Shown one piece after another: positions 58,151 through 64,000 of a stretch of 64,000 nt of DNA. Location of the stretch: positions 1,674,001 through 1,738,000 of the forward strand of contig NZ_CP078076.1 in assembly GCF_023101165.1 (NCBI RefSeq), given 5' to 3'. The position numbers were made by a program, and so were the translations under genes. Within the stretch, counting starts at the first letter, position 1, and each line of letters begins with the position of its first letter. Under the pieces are notes generated by a model. That model saw only the letters and a program-made list of their open reading frames with translations. It was not told where the DNA came from and did no database searches. Source of the stretch: Microbacterium sufflavum (GTDB lineage: Bacteria > Actinomycetota > Actinomycetes > Actinomycetales > Microbacteriaceae).

Positions 58151-58906
58151 ATGGACTCGTTCTGGGAGCCGACGTCCACACGGCGAAGGCAGCAGCCGGT
58201 CGTCTCGGTCCGGGCGTCCTCGGATGCCCCGCCCATCGATGGCCGCTGGCCCACGAGCATTCCCGCGGTGGCGCAAGTGCTGCGGGAGGGCATCGACCTC
58301 GACTCCGGTGTGACCTTCCTCGTCGGTGAGAACGGCAGCGGCAAGTCCACCCTGGTGGAGGGCATCGCGATCGCGTATGGCCTGTCGCCCGAGGGCGGCT
58401 CGCGGCAGGCGCGACACCGCACCAGGGCGACCGAGTCCGAGCTGTCGAGCTGGTTGCGGCTGCAGCGCGGTATCGGCGCCGATCGCTGGGGATTCTTCCT
58501 CCGCGCCGAGACGATGCACTCCTTCTACACCTACCTGGAGGAGAACCCGTCGACGAGCGGCGCCGAGGTGTCGTTCCACGAGATGAGTCACGGCGAGTCG
58601 TTCCTGGCCGTGCTCGAGAGCCGGTTCGACGATCCCGGGTTCTACTGCCTGGACGAGCCGGAGGCCGCGCTGTCGTTCACGTCGACGCTGTCGCTGATGG
58701 CCGTGCTGCGGCGCATCGCCGACGAGGGAGGCCAGGTGCTGTGCGCGACGCACTCCCCGGTCCTCGCCGCTCTTCCGGGAGCGACGATCCTGGAGGTGGG
58801 GGAGTGGGGTCTGCGCCCGGCGGCTTGGGAAGACCTGGAGCTCGTGCGGCACTGGCGCTCGTTCCTCGGCGAGCCCGGCCGGTACCTGCGACACCTGCTG
58901 GACTGA
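58151..58906 (+). CDS. Predicted ATPase (AAA_21/COG3910-like, ABC-ATPase fold)
   Basis: 251 residues from the ATG at 58151 (GGGAGGTG upstream). VTFLVGENGSGKSTLVEGIAIAYG near residue 57 is Walker A; ATESELSSWLRLQRG and FFLRAETMHSFYTYLEE follow; SFHEMSHGESFLAVLESRF near residue 140 is a signature-like motif (SHGES); GFYCLDEPEAALSFTSTLSL is Walker B; VLCATHSPVLAALPGA the H-loop. This is a soluble SMC/ABC-like ATPase without transmembrane partner. Homologues are widespread and uncharacterised, some near repair or phage-defence genes. It stands alone here. Confidence 0.85.
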   Translation: MDSFWEPTSTRRRQQPVVSVRASSDAPPIDGRWPTSIPAVAQVLREGIDLDSGVTFLVGENGSGKSTLVEGIAIAYGLSPEGGSRQARHRTRATESELSSWLRLQRGIGADRWGFFLRAETMHSFYTYLEENPSTSGAEVSFHEMSHGESFLAVLESRFDDPGFYCLDEPEAALSFTSTLSLMAVLRRIADEGGQVLCATHSPVLAALPGATILEVGEWGLRPAAWEDLELVRHWRSFLGEPGRYLRHLLD

Positions 58907-58955
58907 GCCGCGTCCGGCGGGAGGCCGCCGTCGTGCGGGTCGTAGGCTGACGGGC

Positions 58956-59552
58956 ATGACCGAGCACACCGCACCCCGCCGACGCGGTCGCCCGCGCGGG
59001 GGGACGGACTCGCGCGAGCGCATCCTGGCGGCCGCGGTCGACGAGTTCGGCGAGCAGGGGTACGACGGCTCGACGGTCCGCTCGATCGCGGGGCGCGCCG
59101 GGGTGGACTCGGCACTCGTGCACCACTACTTCGGCACCAAGGCCGACCTCTTCGCGGAGGCGGTCGGGATACCGCTGCGACCCGACATCGACGTGCCCGG
59201 CATCGTCGCGGGGCCGCGGGACGAGGTGGGCGAGCGGCTGGTGCGCTATGTGCTGGAGGCGTTCGAGCGCCCCGAGGTGCGGCGCCGCGGGGTCATGCTG
59301 ATCCGCACGGCGCTCGGCAGCCGCGTCACCTCGCCGCTGCTCGCGGGCTTCCTGGCGCGCGAGCTGATCGGGCGCATCGCGAAGCTGCTGGCCGTTCCCG
59401 ATGCGGAGCTGCGCGCGACGCTGGTGGCCTCGCAGATCGCGGGACTGATCGTGACGCGCTACGTGCTGGCGCTCGGGCCCCTCGCGGCGGCGGACATCGG
59501 CGACCTCGTGCACCGCGTCGGTCCCACGGTGCAGCGGTACCTGTTCGACTGA
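58956..59552 (+). CDS. TetR-family repressor of the adjacent ABC exporter
   Basis: 198 residues. The HTH region is SRERILAAAVDEFGEQGYDGSTVRSIAGRAGVDSALVHHYFGTKADLFAEAV (about residues 22-72), classic TetR. The C-terminal ligand domain belongs to the TetR_C group seen with efflux genes. TAGGCT lies 7 nt before the ATG (leaderless). The divergence point is not shared: the exporter begins 55 nt downstream on the same strand with its own promoter and a palindrome covering its start, the likely target. The inducer is probably a drug or metabolite exported by the transporter. Confidence 0.9.
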   Translation: MTEHTAPRRRGRPRGGTDSRERILAAAVDEFGEQGYDGSTVRSIAGRAGVDSALVHHYFGTKADLFAEAVGIPLRPDIDVPGIVAGPRDEVGERLVRYVLEAFERPEVRRRGVMLIRTALGSRVTSPLLAGFLARELIGRIAKLLAVPDAELRATLVASQIAGLIVTRYVLALGPLAAADIGDLVHRVGPTVQRYLFD

Positions 59553-59570
59553 GACCGCGGCTCCTCGCCG

Positions 59571-59618
59571 TTGACCGTGGGGGCACGGCGGGCGCATAAT
59601 TCATCGCATGATGAATAA
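59571..59618 (+). promoter_or_regulatory. ABC exporter promoter with TetR-type palindrome
   Basis: TTGACC (59571-59576), 18-nt spacer, CATAAT (59595-59600), 7 nt, ATG (59608). The inverted repeat ATTCAT-N6-ATGAAT (59599-59616; 7 of 8 matching when extended by two bases) runs from the -10 into the first codons, so a bound repressor would cover the start of a leaderless mRNA. Confidence 0.6.
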
Positions 59619-60390
59619 CGCGGCGGTCGCGATCGCGCAGCTCCGGGTGCGACGGGGAAAGGTGCGGGTGTTCGACGGCGTCGACCTCACCATCCCGCGC
59701 GGACAGGTCACCGGACTGCTGGGTCCCTCCGGCTGCGGCAAGACCACCCTCATGCGCTCGATCGTGGGGGTCCAGCGCGTCGAATCGGGCGACGTGACCG
59801 TGCTGGGCGAGCCCGGCGGATCGCGACAGCTCCGGAACCGGGTGGCCTACGGCACCCAGGGTGCGGCGGTGTACGGCGACCTCACGGTGCGGCAGAACCT
59901 CGTCTACGTCGCCGCGCTGCTCGGGGCTCCCCGGGGCGATGTGGAGCGCGTGATCGACGAGGTCGGGTTGCGGGGCCAGGCCGGCCAGCTGGTCGAGTCG
60001 CTCAGCGGCGGGCAGTCCACGCGCGTCTCCCTCGCGATGGCCCTCGTCGGCGCGCCGGAGCTGATCGTGCTGGACGAGCCGACCGTCGGCCTCGACCCCG
60101 TGCTGCGCGCCGAGTTGTGGACCCTGTTCCGCGGCCTGGCCGACCGCGGCGTGACCCTGATCGTCTCCAGCCACGTGATGGACGAGGCGCTGCGCTGCGA
60201 TCGGCTGCTGCTGATGCGCGACGGGCGGATCATCGCCGACACGACGCCCGCGTCGCTGCTGGCCGACACGGGCGCCGCGGATCCGGAGGCGGCCTTCCTC
60301 ACGCTGATCGAACGGGACCGTGCGGCAGAGCACATCACGCGCCGATCCCGACGCGGTGCCCGGGAGCACGGAGAGGAGCAGGGGGAATGA
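59608..60390 (+). CDS. ABC-2 type exporter, ATP-binding protein
   Basis: 260 residues. The Walker A is LLGPSGCGKTTLMRSIVG near residue 37, Q-loop YGTQGAAVYGDLTVRQN, signature LSGGQSTRVSLAMALVG near residue 133, Walker B LIVLDEPTVGLDP, and H-loop IVSSHVMDEALRC. It is closest in form to drug and natural-product exporters of the DrrA/CcmA type. The permease starts at its stop (ATGA overlap). TetR control and pairing with one ABC-2 permease indicate efflux of a small molecule. Confidence 0.92.
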   Translation: MMNNAAVAIAQLRVRRGKVRVFDGVDLTIPRGQVTGLLGPSGCGKTTLMRSIVGVQRVESGDVTVLGEPGGSRQLRNRVAYGTQGAAVYGDLTVRQNLVYVAALLGAPRGDVERVIDEVGLRGQAGQLVESLSGGQSTRVSLAMALVGAPELIVLDEPTVGLDPVLRAELWTLFRGLADRGVTLIVSSHVMDEALRCDRLLLMRDGRIIADTTPASLLADTGAADPEAAFLTLIERDRAAEHITRRSRRGAREHGEEQGE

Positions 60391-61121
60391 ACGGCCGCCG
60401 CATGTTCGCGACCGCGGCCCGCGTGCTGACGCAGCTGCGGCACGACCCCCGCTCGATCGCGCTGATGCTCGTCGCCCCCAGCCTGCTGGTCGGGCTGTTC
60501 GCCTGGCTGTTCGCGGAGCAGGAGGGCGTGTTCGACCAGTTCGGCGGGGCGATCCTGGCACTGTTCCCGTTCATCGTGATGTTCCTCATCACCTCGATCA
60601 CCACGCTGCGTGAGCGCCGCTCCGGCACCCTCGAACGGCTCATGACCACCCCGCTCGGCAAGGCCGACTTCATCCTCGGGTATGCCCTGGCCTTCGGGCT
60701 CATGGCACTGCTGCAGGCGGTGATCACGGTGTCGTTCGCGGTGGGGGTGTGCGGGCTCGACGTGGAGGGCGAGCTGTGGCAGCTGGGCCTGGTCGCGGTG
60801 GTCGACGCCTTGCTCGGCACCGCGCTCGGGCTGCTCGCGAGTGCGTTCGCGCAGACGGAGTTCCAGGCGGTGCAGTTCATGCCGGTGCTGGTGTTCCCGC
60901 AGATCATCCTCGGCGGGCTGTTCATGCCGCGCGACCAGATGCCCGACGTTCTGCACGCGATCTCGGACTGGCTGCCGCTCAGCTACGCGATCGACACGAT
61001 CAACGCGGTCGCCGCGGGCGACGGCGGGTGGGACGTGTACCGCCCGCTGCTCGTGGTGGTCGCGTTCTGCGTCGGTGCGCTCGTGCTCGCGTCGCTCACG
61101 CTGCGGCGTCGCACGGCCTGA
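60387..61121 (+). CDS. ABC-2 type exporter permease
   Basis: 244 residues from the ATG at 60387. Six hydrophobic helices (SIALMLVAPSLLVGLFAWLF, AILALFPFIVMFLITSI, ADFILGYALAFGLMALLQAV, LWQLGLVAVVDALLGTALG, FMPVLVFPQIILGGLFM and the final VYRPLLVVVAFCVGALVLAS). RERRSGTLERLMTTPLGKADF and GLFMPRDQMPDVLHAISDWLPLSYAIDTI are conserved ABC-2 family motifs. Together with the ATPase it forms a DrrAB-like exporter. Confidence 0.92.
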   Translation: MNGRRMFATAARVLTQLRHDPRSIALMLVAPSLLVGLFAWLFAEQEGVFDQFGGAILALFPFIVMFLITSITTLRERRSGTLERLMTTPLGKADFILGYALAFGLMALLQAVITVSFAVGVCGLDVEGELWQLGLVAVVDALLGTALGLLASAFAQTEFQAVQFMPVLVFPQIILGGLFMPRDQMPDVLHAISDWLPLSYAIDTINAVAAGDGGWDVYRPLLVVVAFCVGALVLASLTLRRRTA

Positions 61122-61136
61122 CCAGGCGGCCTCCGC

Positions 61137-63686
61137 TCAGCGCGGCGTGCGGTTCTTCGTATGGCGGGTGGGGGCGGCCGACCACGGGTCCTCCGGCCAG
61201 GGGTGCTTGGGGTAGCGTCCGCGCATCTCGGCGCGCACCTGCGCGTACGGCCCCGACCAGAACGACGCGAGATCGTCGGTGACCGCGAGCGGACGCCCGG
61301 CGGGGGACAGCAGGTGGAACAGCACGGGCACGTGGTCGTCGACGAGTCGGGGAGTCTCGGCCCAGCCGAAGCACTCCTGCAGCTTCACAGCCACGACGGG
61401 GCGCGCGGACGTGTCGTCCGCGTCGGGATAGCCGATCCGCACGCGCGAGCCGCTGGGCACCTCGAGCCGCTCGGGGACGAGGGCATCGAGGCGCGACGCC
61501 TCGGGCCAGGGGAGCAGCCGGCGCAACGGCGGGGCCAGGTCGATCCGTGCCGCGGGAGTGCCGGCGGCGAGGGCGTCGAGTTCGGGCCCGAGCCACGCGT
61601 CAAGGGTCGCGAGCAGGCCGGCATCCGACACGTCGGGCCACGGGTCGCCGAGCTCGCGCCGCACCAGCGACAGACGACGACGCAGGGTGTCGGCCGCCTC
61701 CGACCACGCGAACACGCCGAGCCCGTCGCGTTGCAGCGCCCGGCGCACGGCATCTCTGCCCTCGTCGGCGGAGGCACGCACCGGCACCGAAGCTCGCAGG
61801 ATCGCGCCGATGCGGCGCTCGCGCCTGGCCTGCACGCGTCCGTTCGTGAACGCGGCCTCGACCCGGTCGGTCATCAGGTGCTGTGCGGCCCGCTCCATCT
61901 GCGCCTCGGACAGCGCAGCGGCGGCACGGATGATCGCTCCCGACCCTGCCGCCGCACGCCCCGCGGCGCGCGTGACGTCGGCGACCGCGATCCACTCCGA
62001 CGCCGCGAGCGGTCCGCGCATCCCCGCCCTGGTGCCGGACGCGAGCAGGAACGTCGCCCCGTCCGCCGTGCGCTCGACCCGCTGCGCGATCCGCTCGGGG
62101 AAGGCGAGGGCGATCACGAGACCCGTGCCGTCGAGACCGGAGCGGACGCCCGGCGTCGCGGGGACCAGTCGTCGGAGGCGATCCGCGTCGGTGCGCCACC
62201 GGGCGTCGGGAGTGCGTCCGCTGCGGAGAGCGACGAGCGCCTGCGCCGCGTCGGCATCGGCGATGCGCACGTCGCCGCTCAGCAGGGCGACGACATCGGC
62301 CGCCAGCGCCGCACCCACGAGCGGACTGCCGTCGCGGAGCGCGCGGGCGAGCCGCGGGTCGGTCGGGATCCGCGCCAGGTCACGGCCCTCGACGGTGGCG
62401 CGTCCTTCGTCGTCGATCGCGCCGAGTGCGCCCAGCACCGTCAGGGCGTCCGCCAGGCTGTCGGCCGGCGGTGGGTCGATCAGGCGCAGTCCCGCGCCGC
62501 CGGGAGCACCCCAGCACGCGAGCAGCAGTGCGGCATCCGTCAGATCGGCCACCGCGATCTCGGGGGCGGGGCGGGCGGGTGCCGCGGCGTAGGTGCGTTC
62601 GTCGACGCAGCGCACCACGATGCCGGGTCCCTGACGCGTGGCGCGGCCGGCGCGCTGCACGCACGAGGAGCGGGGTGCGGCAGTCGTGACGAGTCCCGTC
62701 ATCCCGCGGGCGGCGTCGCGCTGCGGCTGTCGCGCCAGGCAGCTGTCCACCACCAGGCGCACCCCCGGCACGGTGAGCGACGATTCGGCGAGCGACGTCG
62801 TGACGATGATGCGCGGCGGGTCGGAGGCGCGCCTCCCGCGGATCACGGCGTCCTGCGCGGCGGCGGGGAGCTGACCGTGCAGCTCGCGCACGTCGTACGA
62901 CCCGTCGGCGTCACGGACGCGGCGGGCGATCTCCGCCACCTCGCGAGCTCCCGGTGCGAAGACCAGCACGTCGGCGGTCGGATCGTCGCGGGTCAGGTCG
63001 CGCGCGGCGGAGACGGTGGTGCGGGCGACGTGATCGAGGAACTCCCACGACACCCCGCGCTCGTCGAGTCGCGGGCCGGGGCTCGGCGCCCACCGCTCGG
63101 TGAGCGGAAAGGCGGGCACAGCGTGCTCGACGACGGCAGCCGGACGCTCGTCTGTGCCGATGACGCCGGCGATGCGGGCGGCGTCGAGGGTCGCGGACAT
63201 CGCGACGAGCGTCAGGTCGTCGCGCAGCAGCCGCACCTCCGACAGCAGCCCGATCAGCAGGTCGGTCTCGAGAGCTCGCTCGTGCACCTCGTCGATGATC
63301 ACGGCGTCAACGCCGTCGAGGCCCGGGTCGTCGAGCAGCCGCCGCAGCAGCACCCCGGCCGTGACGAACTCGATCCGGGTCGACGGTCCGACGGAGCGCT
63401 CGCCGCGCACGGTGAATCCCACGCGCTCGCCCAGGGTGGAGCCGTCGAGCTGCGCGAGTCGTCGGGCCGCTGCGCGTGCCGCCACGCGGCGGGGTTGTGT
63501 CACGATCACGCGGCCGGGAACGCGAGAGGCGAGCAGGGGCGGGACGAGTGTGGTCTTGCCGGTGCCGGGCGGAGCGCTCACCACGACCGCATGGTCGACG
63601 TCGAGGGCCGCAGCGACGTCGGGGAGGGCGGCCGCGAACGAGAGCCCAGCGCCGATCGCGGCGAGGTCGAAGGCGGCGGACGTCAT
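61137..63686 (-). CDS. hrpB: ATP-dependent helicase HrpB (DEAH, DExH-box)
   Basis: 849 residues from the ATG at 63686 (an in-frame GTG seven codons upstream is the alternative). The motifs run in order: APPGTGKTTLVPPLL (I), QPRRVAARAAARRL (Ia), IEFVTAGVLLRRLL, IIDEVHERALETDLLIGLL (II, DEVH), VAMSATLDAARIAG (III), IIVTTSLAESSLTVPGVRLVVDS (V) and QRAGRATRQGPG (VI, QRxGRAxR). The HrpB-specific C-terminal half follows, including WPEASRLDALVPERLEVPSG and RPVVAVKLQECFGWAETPRL near the end. The function of HrpB is poorly known; it is a putative RNA helicase. It is convergent with the ABC permease (15 nt between stops). Confidence 0.93.
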   Translation of the reverse strand: MTSAAFDLAAIGAGLSFAAALPDVAAALDVDHAVVVSAPPGTGKTTLVPPLLASRVPGRVIVTQPRRVAARAAARRLAQLDGSTLGERVGFTVRGERSVGPSTRIEFVTAGVLLRRLLDDPGLDGVDAVIIDEVHERALETDLLIGLLSEVRLLRDDLTLVAMSATLDAARIAGVIGTDERPAAVVEHAVPAFPLTERWAPSPGPRLDERGVSWEFLDHVARTTVSAARDLTRDDPTADVLVFAPGAREVAEIARRVRDADGSYDVRELHGQLPAAAQDAVIRGRRASDPPRIIVTTSLAESSLTVPGVRLVVDSCLARQPQRDAARGMTGLVTTAAPRSSCVQRAGRATRQGPGIVVRCVDERTYAAAPARPAPEIAVADLTDAALLLACWGAPGGAGLRLIDPPPADSLADALTVLGALGAIDDEGRATVEGRDLARIPTDPRLARALRDGSPLVGAALAADVVALLSGDVRIADADAAQALVALRSGRTPDARWRTDADRLRRLVPATPGVRSGLDGTGLVIALAFPERIAQRVERTADGATFLLASGTRAGMRGPLAASEWIAVADVTRAAGRAAAGSGAIIRAAAALSEAQMERAAQHLMTDRVEAAFTNGRVQARRERRIGAILRASVPVRASADEGRDAVRRALQRDGLGVFAWSEAADTLRRRLSLVRRELGDPWPDVSDAGLLATLDAWLGPELDALAAGTPAARIDLAPPLRRLLPWPEASRLDALVPERLEVPSGSRVRIGYPDADDTSARPVVAVKLQECFGWAETPRLVDDHVPVLFHLLSPAGRPLAVTDDLASFWSGPYAQVRAEMRGRYPKHPWPEDPWSAAPTRHTKNRTPR

Positions 63687-63802
63687 CGCCCCAGTCTGCC
63701 GGTTCACGACGTGTCCCCTCCTGCGCCGCCGGCCTCCGATCCGGCCCTCAGCCCACCCGAGGCTCGGGAATCGAGGAGTCGTGAACGTCGCCGGACGCAG
63801 AA

Positions 63803-63839
63803 AGCGGATGCCGCGACCCGGTGGGCCGCGGCATCCGCT
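63803..63839. terminator. Terminator downstream of the right-edge gene
   Basis: AGCGGATGCCGCG (63803-63815) pairs perfectly with CGCGGCATCCGCT (63827-63839), a 13-bp stem with an 11-nt loop. It lies 82 nt beyond the minus-strand stop at 63921 and upstream of hrpB. The region 63687-63802 otherwise shows nothing I can name. Confidence 0.75.
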
Positions 63840-63843
63840 GTCC

Positions 63844-63935
63844 TGTCGCGCCTACTCCGCAGTGGCAATCGCGCTCACTTCGCGGTGGCTGTCGCGCCTA
63901 CTCCGCGGAGGCAATCGCGCTTACTCCGCGGCAGC
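63844..63935. repeat. Four imperfect 23-bp tandem repeats spanning a gene end
   Basis: Copies at 63844-63866, 63867-63889, 63890-63912 and 63913-63935 share the pattern TCGCGCnnACTCCGCGGnGGC. They alternate between a TG and an AA beginning, so the true period may be 46 bp. On the minus strand each copy contains an Ala-x-Ala-(Glu/Lys)-stop reading; the real gene's stop (TAA) is in the rightmost copy. The array appears to be a duplication of the 3' end of that gene. Confidence 0.75.
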
Positions 63936-64000
63936 TGCCGGGGGCGCGGGGGGCGGCGGCGTGGTCGGGGCGGGCGTACGCGGCGCCGACGCGGCGGGGG
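63921..64000 (-). CDS. C-terminal tail of a protein (cut by window edge)
   Basis: A minus-strand frame enters from the right edge and stops at TAA (63923-63921). The visible last 26 residues are Ala/Pro-rich (ASAPRTPAPTTPPPPAPPAA, ending AAE), a disordered tail typical of many actinobacterial secreted, cell-division or translation proteins. Identity cannot be judged. The stop lies inside a tandem repeat, and a terminator follows at 63839-63803. Confidence 0.55.
   Translation of the reverse strand, partial: PAASAPRTPAPTTPPPPAPPAAAAE

Noticed and set aside
63844..63935. CRISPR array
   Set aside because: The units are contiguous 23-bp tandem repeats without spacers, and no cas genes are present.
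1..64000. Prophage, insertion sequence or integrated element boundaries
   Set aside because: No integrase, transposase, resolvase or phage structural gene was seen, and no direct repeats were found at the three tRNA genes.

Overview
The window is high-GC actinobacterial chromosome. It looks like the Microbacteriaceae (Microbacterium or a close relative), judging from codon bias, GTG starts, a SufS/SufU pair, a class-E-type LAxTG sorting signal and the serS - HAD - tRNA-Ser - LCP neighbourhood; this placement is an inference, since no marker search was possible. Promoters are easy to read. Housekeeping genes often have a TANNNT -10 hexamer 6-7 nt before the start codon (leaderless mRNA). Regulated sugar operons have TTGACA-type -35 boxes with palindromic operators lying over or next to them.

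Layout. 1-1.55 kb: a compositionally different edge with the tail of a membrane protein, a small four-cysteine secreted protein and a divergent TetR regulator. 1.56-6.3 kb: core genes (lipid kinase, serS, HAD phosphatase, tRNA-Ser, LCP ligase). 6.35-7.86 kb: an LATTG-anchored surface protein. 8.06-42.8 kb: a 35-kb carbohydrate catabolism region with five sugar-type regulators and two ABC importers. 42.8-64 kb: mixed core and accessory genes (ion channel, tRNA-Ser, AraC and GyrI-like proteins, sufSU, a secreted HExxH protein, tRNA-Arg, an orphan fumarate-reductase-type flavoprotein with a LysR regulator, L-serine dehydratase, an ATPase, a TetR-controlled ABC exporter, hrpB).

The sugar region divides into four blocks. 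(a) rhaB and a fused rhamnulose-1-P aldolase/lactaldehyde dehydrogenase, behind a DeoR regulator (8.1-12.4 kb). (b) A divergent regulon with GACAACGTTGTC operators (12.4-28 kb): LsrF-like aldolase and Gfo/Idh oxidoreductase on one side; a LacI regulator, ManA-like isomerase, two FGGY kinases, a ribose-type ABC importer, two SDRs, a FucA-like aldolase and a PfkB kinase on the other. Its substrate is unknown; a polyol or deoxysugar cleaved as a ketose phosphate is my best reading. (c) A compact module with GACACCGGTGTC operators (28-34.4 kb): a P-loop kinase fused to a HAD phosphatase, a LacD/YihT-like aldolase, a LacI regulator, a PRK-type kinase fused to a mannitol-type dehydrogenase, and an L-xylulose-reductase-like SDR. 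(d) The rhamnose importer, mutarotase and isomerase operon (rhaTPQS-rhaM-rhaI) behind its own LacI regulator (35.4-42.8 kb). The rhamnose pathway is therefore split in two, with about 24 kb of uncharacterised sugar genes between the halves.

The most interesting candidates are module (c), with its two bifunctional fusions, and the observation that regulators (b) and (c) appear to read the same GACA-N4-TGTC palindrome with different centres (ACGT versus CCGG). No insertion sequence, phage, CRISPR array or rRNA was seen.
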